The notes under the pieces are model-generated. The model was not told the origin of the DNA. It made no database searches and worked only from the letters and a program-made list of their open reading frames with translations. The position numbers and the translations under genes were made by a program. A stretch of 47,085 nucleotides of DNA. Origin: Singulisphaera sp. GP187. GTDB taxonomy: Bacteria > Planctomycetota > Planctomycetia > Gemmatales > Gemmataceae. Every line of letters starts with the position of its first letter. The stretch's first letter is position 1. Location of the stretch: contig CAMAUE010000025.1 of assembly GCA_945861245.1 (NCBI GenBank), forward strand, positions 1 through 47,085. The letters are read 5' to 3'. This document shows, in pieces, positions 25,769 through 34,342 of the stretch.

Positions 25769-26590
25769 TCACTCCACGAGCTGTCTGGAATACTCGCTCT
25801 GGAAACGGTAGCTGCTGCCTTTGCCCTGATGGTTCTCGACGGTCTTGTCGATGTTGAGCCGAGCAGAGAGCAAACGTCCGTTGGGCAGGTCGATGATGAT
25901 GTCGCCTTCGACTTCGCGTTGCAGCAGGGGCAAGCGATCGCGTGAATTATCCAGTTTGGTTTTTATCGTGGTGGCGATGCTCAGGGTCGCTTTGCCGTCG
26001 GCGAGCTTCGTGCATTCATAGCGTTGGTCGGCTTCGAGCTTTTCGCCGGTGCCATGCGGAGGATCGAGCACGAGGTTGAACGGGCGGCGCCAGGCTTGGC
26101 CTGCGGCGGCTTTTGCATCGGGGAAGACGACGATGAACGGCGGCTCGGCCTCGAAGCTCGCCGCGGAGCCTTGCTTCACTTCGACCACGCGGCCGAAACC
26201 ATCGACGCGCAGGATGGCGAGCGTTTGGCCGATGTATTTCTTCATCTGTTCGCGCAATTCGGGCGTGCTTTTTTCCAGATTTTCCGAATCGAACAGGATC
26301 GTCTCGCCGCTGCCTCGCTTTTGTTCATTACGCATGGAGACGAGCGTAAGCGACAGCGTGGCGACTCCCTTTTCGTCGAGGTCGAGAACCTGCCAGCGAT
26401 TGACGAGTTCGAGGTTGGCGCTCGAGACGAGCTTACTCGCTTCGACGACTTCCGTAGCGGTTGTCAGGTGCTTGACGCGATACGTCAACTGTTGCCCCTT
26501 CTGCCAGCGGAACTGCCAAGGTATCTGGGCAAATGCCGGCATGGCAATCGTGATTAGCATTGAAAGCGAAAGTACGAATCGAGTGAACAT
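25769..26590 (-). CDS. Secreted protein of a planctomycete DUF6263-like type
   Basis: A 273-residue exported protein: MFTRFVLSLSMLITIAMPAF is the signal peptide. The mature protein (LTYRVKHLTTATEV, LDEKGVATLSLTLVSMRNE, DGFGRVVEV, EGDIIIDLPNGRLLSARL) alternates beta strands in a manner resembling the DUF6263 group of secreted planctomycete proteins. No catalytic motif is visible. The start at 26590 has GGAGGG close upstream; the ATG at 26611 would precede the signal peptide with seven polar residues. Function unknown. Confidence 0.65.
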   Translation of the reverse strand: MFTRFVLSLSMLITIAMPAFAQIPWQFRWQKGQQLTYRVKHLTTATEVVEASKLVSSANLELVNRWQVLDLDEKGVATLSLTLVSMRNEQKRGSGETILFDSENLEKSTPELREQMKKYIGQTLAILRVDGFGRVVEVKQGSAASFEAEPPFIVVFPDAKAAAGQAWRRPFNLVLDPPHGTGEKLEADQRYECTKLADGKATLSIATTIKTKLDNSRDRLPLLQREVEGDIIIDLPNGRLLSARLNIDKTVENHQGKGSSYRFQSEYSRQLVE

Positions 26591-26623
26591 TAGTCCCTCC
26601 GTGGGTTGCAATTACCATACTGT

Positions 26624-26679
26624 AGAGCCGGAAGCGTATGCGACGAACCAAGACCACCGTCGCTTACGCTTGCGGCTCT
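26624..26679. repeat. Family 4 palindrome
   Basis: AGAGCCGGAAGCGTATGCGACG on the left is mirrored by CGTCGCTTACGCTTGCGGCTCT, a 56-bp element. Related copies are at 27010 and 27945. It is one of several elements in a gene-free stretch (26591-27131) that otherwise holds no supportable gene. Confidence 0.8.
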
Positions 26680-26690
26680 GACATTTTCCT

Positions 26691-26741
26691 CGTTCTCAGG
26701 CTACTGCCTGGGAACGTAGTATCATCGAGGCTCTGCCTCGA
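26691..26741. repeat. Tandem small hairpins
   Basis: CGTTCTCAGGC/GCCTGGGAACG (26691-26716) is followed at once by TCGAGGC/GCCTCGA (about 26725-26741). These two GC-rich stems lie between the family 4 elements. They resemble repeat-type hairpins seen in many planctomycete intergenic regions, as far as I can judge without a search. Confidence 0.6.
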
Positions 26742-27009
26742 CCTTCCTTCACAATATCCAGAGATCGGCGCGTATAGCAGGGCGGCCCCTTGCGAGTCGT
26801 GTCCTGGGGGATCACGATACCAATCCGCTTAAGCATACCACTATCGGCTAAAAACAAACAAGGTGGGCCTGATGGCAACACCCGCAAGATGGGAGCTTCG
26901 GGAAGAGAAAGCGGCGCACTTTTTGATGTGAATGGCAGAATCCCGTGTGTGCGCTCGAAATAACACCTCAACGCTCTGTCACGACTTAAATGTAGGATGA
27001 TTGGTTTAC

Positions 27010-27067
27010 GATCCGGAAGCGTAAGCGAGGGACTGGCATAACCATCCGTCGCTTACGCTTCCGGCTC
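27010..27067. repeat. Family 4 palindrome
   Basis: CCGGAAGCGTAAGCGAGGG and CGTCGCTTACGCTTCCGG, a 58-bp element just downstream of the AIM24-like gene. Confidence 0.82.
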
Positions 27068-27131
27068 GTACCCGATATCTTAGCGTTGACAAATCAAGCT
27101 GGTCGCACCGCTAGGCTCGCCCAACGTCGCG

Positions 27132-27821
27132 CTATTTGCCGGTCTGATAGACTTCCTCGTACGGCTGTACGACGACAAAGCCTTCGCCGCGGAACTTCAT
27201 TTGCAGCGATTCACCGCTGCCACGACCAAAGAATGTTTTGAGGCTGATGTCAGTCTTTAGCTCAGGCACGAGATTGCCGGACCAGGCAATCGTGGCGTTG
27301 GGGTCAGTGTAGACGGGGCGATCGTTGTAGACCGGCAGCGTGAGCGGATCGTAATGCGACGTGAACGCCACCAGTCCCGTCCCTTCGATGCGCACGTTGA
27401 ACAGGCCGCCTGACAGCATGCCGGCGATCGATTTGAGCATCTTGACATCCCAACTCAAGCTCGGCTCGAACGCCAGGATGTCGTTGCCGTTGAAACAGAT
27501 CGCATCGTCTTGAAGCTGCAGGATGGTGACTTTCTTGCCGAGATCGGCGAGGTAGAGAACGCCTTTGCCCTCGGCTTTGGTCAGTTGCATGCCTTCGGTG
27601 GTGAACATTTTCTTGAGGAACTTGCCGATGCCGTGCTCGAGAATGCCTTCGCGGGTGAAGGTAATATTTCCGAGGTAAGAGATCATCGAACCTTTCTTGG
27701 TCCACATCATGCCGTCGAGGTGGACTTCGAGGAAGCGATCGGTTTCAAGCTCGAAGACGCCTTCGTGGCGGTCCTTCTGTTCGCTCTTCGCGCGGAATGC
27801 ATCGAGGGTGTATCGTCCCAT
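27132..27821 (-). CDS. AIM24-family protein
   Basis: A 229-residue protein without signal peptide. It has the beta-rich AIM24 (TIGR00266-like) pattern: an early EVHLDGMMWTKKGSM, YLADLGKKVTILQL, ICFNGNDILAFEPSLSWDV, and RIEGTGLVAFTSHYDP. Bacterial members are trimeric beta-prism proteins of unclear role; the yeast relative is mitochondrial. I chose the ATG at 27821 over 27968 because AAAGGA lies about 9 bases upstream and the longer N-terminus is charged, low in conservation and overlaps a palindrome. The upstream stretch 27822-28260 holds a family 4 repeat and no gene I can support. Confidence 0.75.
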   Translation of the reverse strand: MGRYTLDAFRAKSEQKDRHEGVFELETDRFLEVHLDGMMWTKKGSMISYLGNITFTREGILEHGIGKFLKKMFTTEGMQLTKAEGKGVLYLADLGKKVTILQLQDDAICFNGNDILAFEPSLSWDVKMLKSIAGMLSGGLFNVRIEGTGLVAFTSHYDPLTLPVYNDRPVYTDPNATIAWSGNLVPELKTDISLKTFFGRGSGESLQMKFRGEGFVVVQPYEEVYQTGK

Positions 27822-27944
27822 GGTTGCGGTCCTTTCGTGAGGTGGAAAAAGTCGGCTCTCCACCAATGTTATGGGAAGAAGAACCTCCCGCAAGGTTACG
27901 GCGATGCAAAATAGACGCGCCCGACCAAAGTCGGATTCCCGTCG

Positions 27945-27997
27945 GAGGCAGAAGCGTAAGCGAGGCATTCAGGCCGTCTCGCTTACGCTTCTGCCTC
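27945..27997. repeat. Family 4 palindrome
   Basis: GAGGCAGAAGCGTAAGCGAG and CTCGCTTACGCTTCTGCCTC, a perfect-armed 53-bp element between the AIM24-like gene and the short secreted ORF at 28261. Confidence 0.85.
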
Positions 27998-28260
27998 GGG
28001 CGGATTTTTGTCGGTGGCGTCAAAATAAAAGTCGCAGCCGCGAGTCCGAAAATCTTCTTGACATGCGTGCTGGCATGAGGATAATTAAGATCCATTCATG
28101 GATTCCAGCTCCATCGAGACTATGTCTGCCGTTTCGGACAATCCGAATATATCCGTAGTGTTCCGTCGCCGACTGATAGCGAGCGGAGTGCTACGAGTAA
28201 ACACCTGTCCGGTCGGTGCGCCTTTGCTTTTCGTTCTTGGTCAGAATTTATGAGGTCCTT

Positions 28261-28464
28261 ATGAATCATCTGCGAAGCGGTGGATTTTCCTTCGTGATCC
28301 TTTGGTTAGGTCTTGTCGCTAGCCCGGCGTGGGGACAGCCCCTTTGGCCGATCCTGCCTCCAACTACCGTAATCAGCGAAAATGAGGTTCCCCCGAACGA
28401 CACGTTTGGGGCGGCGAATCTGTCCAAGAAAAGGGCTTTCAAATGGCGAATGGGATTTTGCTAA
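28261..28464 (+). pseudogene. Truncated secreted protein ORF (signal peptide plus PPC-like start)
   Basis: A 67-residue ORF: MNHLRSGGFSFVILWLGLVA and SPAWG form a good signal peptide. A short mature part follows, including ENEVPPNDTFGAANL, which resembles the E-x-E-P-N-D-T start of a pre-peptidase C-terminal (PPC) domain. It then runs into a basic tail and stops at 28464, 22 bases inside the next gene. GAGG precedes the ATG. It looks like the front of a larger secreted protein whose remainder has been replaced by the gene at 28443. A genuine small secreted protein cannot be ruled out. Confidence 0.55.
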
Positions 28465-29144
28465 GAGTAGGAATCGACGCAACTGATGGGAATTGGAACG
28501 CTCCGTGCCGCAAGGATGGCAGATTTTGCTACGTTCCCGTGACGGATGGCGAGATCAGTAGTCGAGGGCCTGCCTTTGATCGATATTACTCGGAGTTCGA
28601 GCCTTTCGTCCGTCATTTGGGCGCTGAATGGCCAGGCCGCCTGTCGGGGACGTGCCATCTTGATCCTGACTTTAGCCACCTCACATACGGCGACGGAAAT
28701 TCGGGTAGAGGGCAACGAATAAGAGATTTTTTATCGGCAGGCGACTTCATCGTTTTTTGGGCAGGACTTCGCCGTCTTGAAACAAATGATATTGTGTGTT
28801 CGATAATCGGGTTTTATTCGATTTCGTATATCATGAACGCCTCTGAAATTGGCCGATTGGATTCTCATCGCAATGCTCATTCACGGTACATCCAATCTGA
28901 CGAATTTGGACATGTCGTCGTTTTTGCGAATCCTGAAAAGTCAGGACGCCTCTTGAAACATATTCCGATAGGTGAGGCGGCGGGAAATGCTAGTCAACAA
29001 CGAGTTTATGCTGAACTGCTGAACAAATGGGGCGGGTTGCAAAAAAAGGATGGGAGCGAGTGGAAGGATGGCTACATACAAAGAAGTGCCTCTCCGCCTA
29101 TTTTTCGAGACGGCGACAAATTTCTGACATGGTTTCGGGCGTAA
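28443..29144 (+). CDS. Nmad3-like (nucleotide modification-associated) protein
   Basis: A 233-residue cytosolic protein. The N-terminus (LLRVGIDATDG, then PCRKDGRFCYVPV and a GPAFDRYY segment) resembles nucleotide modification-associated domain 3 (Nmad3), a family found with DNA-modification genes in phages and mobile elements. Later segments, FIVFWAGLRR and SIIGFYSISYIMNA, also fit that pattern. The assignment rests on recall and is moderate. The coding DNA is clearly more AT-rich than its neighbours, and no modification partner gene is adjacent. AGG lies about 10 bases before the ATG. The ATG overlaps the end of the truncated secreted ORF, suggesting insertion into it. Confidence 0.55.
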   Translation: MANGILLRVGIDATDGNWNAPCRKDGRFCYVPVTDGEISSRGPAFDRYYSEFEPFVRHLGAEWPGRLSGTCHLDPDFSHLTYGDGNSGRGQRIRDFLSAGDFIVFWAGLRRLETNDIVCSIIGFYSISYIMNASEIGRLDSHRNAHSRYIQSDEFGHVVVFANPEKSGRLLKHIPIGEAAGNASQQRVYAELLNKWGGLQKKDGSEWKDGYIQRSASPPIFRDGDKFLTWFRA

Positions 29145-29220
29145 AAGCCGAAATTTGTCCATGCAAACAATGTCTGAAGTAGATTTTGCACGCAATTGAT
29201 TGACGCATTCGCAAACGGAG

Positions 29221-29327
29221 CAAAACATTTCCGAGCCACGACCGTCAGGGAGTGGCCGACAAGATACGTTCCGGCACGGTATCCAGTTGGCCGCTCCCTG
29301 ACGGTCGCGGCTCGGAAATGCGTCAAA
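29221..29327. repeat. Family 3 palindrome
   Basis: A 107-bp inverted repeat, ACATTTCCGAGCCACGACCG on the left and CGGTCGCGGCTCGGAAATG on the right, closed by a loop of about 40 bases. It is followed by CGTCAAA. A second copy with the same flanking CAAAACA and CGTCAAA lies at 36934-37034. Confidence 0.88.
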
Positions 29328-29391
29328 TTAAACTGTAGAAATAATATGTCGCACTGCACCGCGCGAACGCTAATCAGGGAGTGGCGCCCGC

Positions 29392-30861
29392 TCAGGCCAT
29401 CAGCTTTGCGATTGGCTCCGCGCCTTCTACGCCCACCAACTTCTGATCCAGTCCGCCGTAGAAGTAGCTCAGGCGGTCGGGGTCGAAGCCCATCAGGCTG
29501 AGGATGGTGGCGTGCAGGTTCTTGACGTGATAGCGGTCCTCGACGGCTTCGGCGCCGAGTTCGTCGGTCGCGCCGATGCTGACGCCGCCTTTGATCCCGC
29601 CGCCCGCCGCCCACATCGTGAAGCCGTACGCATTATGGTCGCGGCCCGTGCCGACGGCGTACTCGGCAGTCGGTTGGCGCCCAAACTCGCCGCCCCAGAC
29701 GATGAGCGTCTCGTCAAGCAAGCCGCGGCGTTTCAGGTCTTTGATGAGACCGGCGATTGGGCGATCGGTTCGGCCCGCATGCAGGTTGTGGTTGTAGACG
29801 AGATCACCATGCGCGTCCCAGTTAGCGTCGTTGTGGTTGCCGCCGGAGTAGATTTGGATGAATCGCACGCCGCGTTCGACGAGTCGCCGGGCGAGCATGC
29901 ATTTGCGTGCGAAGTCTTGCGTTTGCGGCTGATCGTAGCCGTAAAGGCGTTTGGTTTCTTCGGTCTCCTGGTTGACATCAACGGCATCCTCGGCATTTGA
30001 TTGCATGCGATACGCGAGTTCATATGATGCGATGCGTGCGGCGAGGTTGCTGTTGTGCGCTCGTGGCGTTTCATGTTCGCGGTTGAAGGCGCCGAGCGTG
30101 TCGAGCATGCGGCGTTGCATGGCATCGGTCGTGCCTTCGGGGCGATGTAGGTCGAGAATCGGCTGGCCGGTCGGTCGCAGGATCGTGCCCTGATACGACG
30201 CGGGCATGTAGCCGCTGGTCCAGTTCTTGGCGCCGCTGATCGGCCCGCCGGACTGGTCGAGCATGACGCAGAAGCCGGGCAGGTTCTGATTGACGGTGCC
30301 GAGACCGTAGTTGACCCATGAACCAAGGCATGGGCTGCCGGACAGGATTTTGCCTGTGTTCATTTGCAACATCGCGGAGCCATGGATCGGCGAGTCGGCG
30401 ATCATCGAGTGGATGAAACCAATGTCATCGACGCATGTCGCCAATTGCGGGAAGAGGCTACTGATATACTTGCCGCACTGGCCGTACTGCTTGAAGCGCC
30501 ACTTCGGTCCGATGATACGGCCCTGGTTGCGATGCCCGCCGCGGCCAAAGGTGCGGACGTTGACGGTGCGGCCGTCCATGGCGTACATGTTCGGCTTGTA
30601 GTCGAAGGTATCGACCTGGCTTGGCCCGCCGTACATGAAGAGGAAGATGACGCTCTTCGCCTTGCCGGGGAAGTGCGGTTCGCGAGGAGCGAGCGGATTG
30701 CTTGGCGAGCCGAGCCCCGTAAGGGGCCGGTTGGTTTCTTGCGCGAAGAACCCGTCCTGCGCGAGCAGCCCGGTCATGGCGAGGCCCGTGAAGCCGGCGC
30801 CGGTTTGCCAAAGAAACTCACGGCGAGTGCGGTTGCAGAAGTTGGTTTGCATGATGGTCAT
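29392..30861 (-). CDS. DUF1501 sulfatase-like protein with Tat leader
   Basis: A 489-residue protein of the planctomycete DUF1501 family, a group related to alkaline phosphatase/sulfatase folds. The N-terminus has a Tat-like motif RTRREFLWQTGAGFTGLAM, so it should be exported folded. FLFMYGGPSQVDTFDYKP and IVWGGEFGRQPT, late in the protein, are family signatures. DUF1501 proteins pair with PSCyt1/PSD1 cytochromes, and here the gene is last in such an operon. Its ATG overlaps the preceding gene's TGA (ATGA). No enzymatic activity is established for this family. It ends near a family 3 palindrome. Confidence 0.88.
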   Translation of the reverse strand: MTIMQTNFCNRTRREFLWQTGAGFTGLAMTGLLAQDGFFAQETNRPLTGLGSPSNPLAPREPHFPGKAKSVIFLFMYGGPSQVDTFDYKPNMYAMDGRTVNVRTFGRGGHRNQGRIIGPKWRFKQYGQCGKYISSLFPQLATCVDDIGFIHSMIADSPIHGSAMLQMNTGKILSGSPCLGSWVNYGLGTVNQNLPGFCVMLDQSGGPISGAKNWTSGYMPASYQGTILRPTGQPILDLHRPEGTTDAMQRRMLDTLGAFNREHETPRAHNSNLAARIASYELAYRMQSNAEDAVDVNQETEETKRLYGYDQPQTQDFARKCMLARRLVERGVRFIQIYSGGNHNDANWDAHGDLVYNHNLHAGRTDRPIAGLIKDLKRRGLLDETLIVWGGEFGRQPTAEYAVGTGRDHNAYGFTMWAAGGGIKGGVSIGATDELGAEAVEDRYHVKNLHATILSLMGFDPDRLSYFYGGLDQKLVGVEGAEPIAKLMA

Positions 30862-31160
30862 ATCTCAATTGGGTAGTTGTTTTTGGATGCACTAATTTCG
30901 CACTTTATTTTTCTAACGCCAACGGAGTGCCTTTTCAGTTCCCCGCGCAGCAACTGTGCTCGTTGGCGTTGCAACTCGCGGATACGTTTTTGCGCGTCCT
31001 TGAACAACGGTGATCGGCCCACGCGTTTACGATCCTCAATCGTTGGGCCGAGTACGCTGAATAATCCATCTGGACCGAACAGCTTATCCGATAGCGTCCA
31101 ACAGTTTGATTCTGTTGCCAGAAGGTCGCGGATCTGGTTCTCTATTTCGTGCGAATTCAT
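30858..31160 (-). CDS. Small coupled protein between PSD1 and DUF1501 genes
   Basis: A 100-residue protein of unknown function beginning MNSHEIENQIRDLL. The middle (QKRIRELQRQRAQLLRGELKR) is a strongly basic, probably coiled helix. There is no signal peptide, unlike its two operon partners, so it should stay in the cytosol. GAGGAAAAG precedes the ATG. It starts 14 bases after the PSD1 stop, and its TGA overlaps the DUF1501 ATG, so the three genes are translationally coupled. Typical PSD1/DUF1501 pairs lack such a gene. Confidence 0.7.
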   Translation of the reverse strand: MNSHEIENQIRDLLATESNCWTLSDKLFGPDGLFSVLGPTIEDRKRVGRSPLFKDAQKRIRELQRQRAQLLRGELKRHSVGVRKIKCEISASKNNYPIEI

Positions 31161-31174
31161 ATTTTCTCTTTTCC

Positions 31175-34114
31175 TCAATCCAAATACATCACCTCGTTCA
31201 AATTGAGCACCACCAAACAAAACGCCTGCAATGCGGCGTCGGCGTTGATGCGGTCCTCGCGCATCAGCGATTCGATCAAGGCGACGCCGCGGCGAACCTC
31301 GGCATCGCTTGGCGTCCGCGATGTCGCCAGGTACAGGCCGCGACGCACGTGATCCGGCAAGCCGTGGCCAGCTTCCTTCTTCAGTCTGTCGGCGAACAGT
31401 TTCGCCTGGCTGTTCATGAACTCACCGTTGAGCAGGCTTAGCGCTTGCGTCGGTTGCGTCGAAGTGAAACGCACCGGCGTCGTGCGGTCGGTCTCCGCAA
31501 CGTCGAACGCTTCGAGGATCGGCAGAATCAGCGAACGCTTCACATGCACATAGATGCTGCGGCGAGCGGCGTCTTCGGGCTTTGACGTTGGCCAACCACG
31601 GCCGGGGACCGATTGGCCTTCGAGAATCTGCCTGGCGATCGGCGGATAGACGCCAGGACCGTACATCTTGAGGTTGATGTTGCCACTGATCGCAAGGATT
31701 GAATCGCGAATTTCCTCGGCGCTGAGGCGGCGCATCTCGAACCGCCAAAACAGGTCGTTGGCGACATCGAGCTTCGTGCCGATCTCGGTCGCCTTGGCAT
31801 CGGTGCGCGACGCCATGCGGTAGGCGCTCGAGGTTAGCATTAGGCGGTGCATGGCTTTCATGCTCCATCGGCTATTATCTTTGGTCGGTTCCGCGAACTC
31901 GGATGCCAGCCAATCGAGCAACTCGGGATGTGTCGGGCGGAAGCCTTGCAAGCCGAAGTCGTTCGGCGATCGCACGATGCCGCGGCCAAAATGCTGCTGC
32001 CAAATGCGGTTGACCATGACGCGCGCCGTCATGTGGTTGTCCTTCGACGCAATCCAGTTCGCCAACACGGTCCGTCGGCCCGATGACTTGCCGATCGGCA
32101 TCGCTTCGGGAGGATCGGGGATGTTGAACACGGTGGGGTAACCCGGATTGACTTTGTCGCCCAACACATGCGGGTTGCCTCGCATGAAGATGAATGTTTC
32201 CGGCGCCTTCAGTCCAGCCTCCGAGACGCAGAGAGCCATTTCGACGGCGGGCATCTTGGGTGGCGTGCGCATCAGGTCGCGTTGTTTGAACAGCGAGAAC
32301 CATTGCTGATAGCGCTGGTCGCCAAGCACGCGGGCGCCGTCTTGATGGAGTTGGGATGCGAGGTCTTTCGCTGCTACTTTTTCGGTCGGCACGGAGAGAT
32401 TGCGTTTCGCGAAGCCGGGCCCGGACCAGCCGACGTAGAGGCCGAGGCCGAAGACGTTTTGGAAGTATTCGAGCTTGATCGGCAGTCGGCCCTTCTTCAG
32501 ATCGACAGTCTTGGATTGAATCTTGCCCGTGCCGTGGATGCCGTCGTAGGTGATGAGCGTTTTGCCATCGACGGTTAGCCGCGAGCCGTCGTCGGAATCG
32601 AGAAAGAAGGTGTACTTGCCATCCTGGGGCACGATAAGCAACCCGTCGTAAACGAAGCCGAATGCCTCGTTGCGCGTGCGTGGGCTGATGTCGAAGAGCT
32701 TTTTCGGTAGCTTGCCTTCGTCTTCGTGCTTGAACTGCGCGAAGTCGGGCAGCTTCTGCCAGGCATTGCGATAGAAGCGATAGGTTAGCTCGTCGAGATC
32801 GCCGCCGACGAAGCCGTCGGCGTCCTTGAACTTGGCGCGGAATTCGTTTTCGATTTCGGTCAACGCGGCTTGCACCTTGGCGCGTTTGCCTTCGAGCTCG
32901 GCCTCGGCTTGCTTGTAGGTCTCCATCTGCTTGGGATCGCCGATGGGCCTGACGTCTGAAGGTCCGCCGCCTCGGTAGTGGTTGATTCCATGCAGGAACG
33001 CAACGAGTTTGTAGTAGTCCTTCTGTGCGATCGGATCGATCTTGTGATTATGACAGCGGGCGCAGTCGATGGTCATGCCGAGCATCGTTTGGCTGATCGT
33101 CGTGATGATGTCGTCCAGCCCATCATAGCGGGCTTGTTTGGGATCGACCGGTTCGTCGTCCCACACGCCGAGGCGATAGAAGCCGGTGGCGGTGATGGCG
33201 TCGCCCGAGGCGTTCGGCATCTCATCGCCGGCGAGTTGTTCCTTGAGGAATTGGTCATATGGCTTGTCGTCGTTGAACGCGCGGATGACATAATCGCGAT
33301 ACCGCCAGGCGTTCGGCTTGGGATTGTCGCGCTCATAGCTGCTCGTCTCGCCAAAGCGCACGAGGTCGAGCCAATGGCGCGCCCACTTCTCGCCGTAGCG
33401 CGGCGATTCGAGGAGTTTGTCCACGAGTTTTTCGTAGGCGTCGAGCGATTTGTCGGCGACAAATGCTTCGATTTCTGAAGGCGTTGCCGGCAGGCCGGTT
33501 AAGTCGAAGTAAAGTCGCCGAGCGAGTTCGTGGTTGGAAGCGGCTGGTGCAGGCGCGAGACCCTTCGCCTCGAGTTGGGCGAGGATAAAGGCGTCGATCG
33601 GATTGCGAACCCATGTTTTGTTCGCCACGACGGGAATCGCAGGACGTTTGACCGGCTGATACGCCCAGTGAGCGCGGTCCTTGTCGCTGATGACGAACTC
33701 GCCCTTTTTCACGGTGGTCGCCTTGTCGCCGCCCGGCCAGGGGGCGCCGATCTTGATCCATTGCGCGAGATTGTCGATTTGTTCGCGCGGCAATTTGGAC
33801 TTGGGCGGCATTTTCAGCTTGTCGCTGTGATTGACGGCCTGGATGAGCAGGCTTTTTTCGGGATGTCCGGGCACGATCGCCGGTCCCAGGTCGCCGCCCT
33901 CCAGCATCGCGGTCAGCGAATCGAGGCGAAGCCCGCCTTTTTGCTTTTTGTCGGCATGGCACTCGAAGCAACTCGCGACGAGTACGGGTCGAATCTTCGC
34001 CTCGAAAAACTGCACCGCCGCCGGCGTTAGCTTCTTTGGTTCTTGGGCGTGAAATTCTGAGACGCTGAACGTGATAACCACGAGAAGAATCGCAAAGTGA
34101 AACGGCAATCGCAT
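31175..34114 (-). CDS. PSCyt1 / DUF1549-DUF1553 (PSD1) cytochrome protein with PA14-like insert
   Basis: A 979-residue exported protein: the signal peptide is MRLPFHFAILLVVITFSVSEF, cleaved near HAQ. CFECH at 49-53 gives a class I c-heme site (planctomycete cytochrome C domain, PSCyt1). DUF1549 follows (RRLYFDLTGLPATPSE, HWLDLVRFGET), then a central insert with SDDGSRLTVDGK typical of PA14 domains, then DUF1553 (MVNRIWQQHFGRGIV and TQPTQALSLLNGEFM). Such proteins are abundant in planctomycetes, probably linked to polysaccharide breakdown; their biochemistry is unproven. GGGAGG precedes the ATG. First gene of the three-gene operon. Confidence 0.9.
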   Translation of the reverse strand: MRLPFHFAILLVVITFSVSEFHAQEPKKLTPAAVQFFEAKIRPVLVASCFECHADKKQKGGLRLDSLTAMLEGGDLGPAIVPGHPEKSLLIQAVNHSDKLKMPPKSKLPREQIDNLAQWIKIGAPWPGGDKATTVKKGEFVISDKDRAHWAYQPVKRPAIPVVANKTWVRNPIDAFILAQLEAKGLAPAPAASNHELARRLYFDLTGLPATPSEIEAFVADKSLDAYEKLVDKLLESPRYGEKWARHWLDLVRFGETSSYERDNPKPNAWRYRDYVIRAFNDDKPYDQFLKEQLAGDEMPNASGDAITATGFYRLGVWDDEPVDPKQARYDGLDDIITTISQTMLGMTIDCARCHNHKIDPIAQKDYYKLVAFLHGINHYRGGGPSDVRPIGDPKQMETYKQAEAELEGKRAKVQAALTEIENEFRAKFKDADGFVGGDLDELTYRFYRNAWQKLPDFAQFKHEDEGKLPKKLFDISPRTRNEAFGFVYDGLLIVPQDGKYTFFLDSDDGSRLTVDGKTLITYDGIHGTGKIQSKTVDLKKGRLPIKLEYFQNVFGLGLYVGWSGPGFAKRNLSVPTEKVAAKDLASQLHQDGARVLGDQRYQQWFSLFKQRDLMRTPPKMPAVEMALCVSEAGLKAPETFIFMRGNPHVLGDKVNPGYPTVFNIPDPPEAMPIGKSSGRRTVLANWIASKDNHMTARVMVNRIWQQHFGRGIVRSPNDFGLQGFRPTHPELLDWLASEFAEPTKDNSRWSMKAMHRLMLTSSAYRMASRTDAKATEIGTKLDVANDLFWRFEMRRLSAEEIRDSILAISGNINLKMYGPGVYPPIARQILEGQSVPGRGWPTSKPEDAARRSIYVHVKRSLILPILEAFDVAETDRTTPVRFTSTQPTQALSLLNGEFMNSQAKLFADRLKKEAGHGLPDHVRRGLYLATSRTPSDAEVRRGVALIESLMREDRINADAALQAFCLVVLNLNEVMYLD

Positions 34115-34342
34115 GGCTCTTGGCCTCCCGAGCAGACCGGCAGAAATCCTTGTAATTTAATTATGGCATTCCGAAGCCGCATTTGCAATCCGACGAGGCG
34201 ATATTTTGGCCAGATATCCCTGTAGCGTTGCAAAGCCGTGTTTCTTTCGTGGCAAATTACTCGCCGTAGGGACGCTTCTGTAGAACGTCGCTAAATTGAT
34301 GCCATGCAGTATTCACAGGGGCGCATTACACCGGAGGCCATA

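Noticed and set aside
26696..26971. 91-residue minus-strand ORF among the repeats
   Set aside because: It starts without a ribosome site, is low in structure and overlaps the hairpins at 26691-26741.
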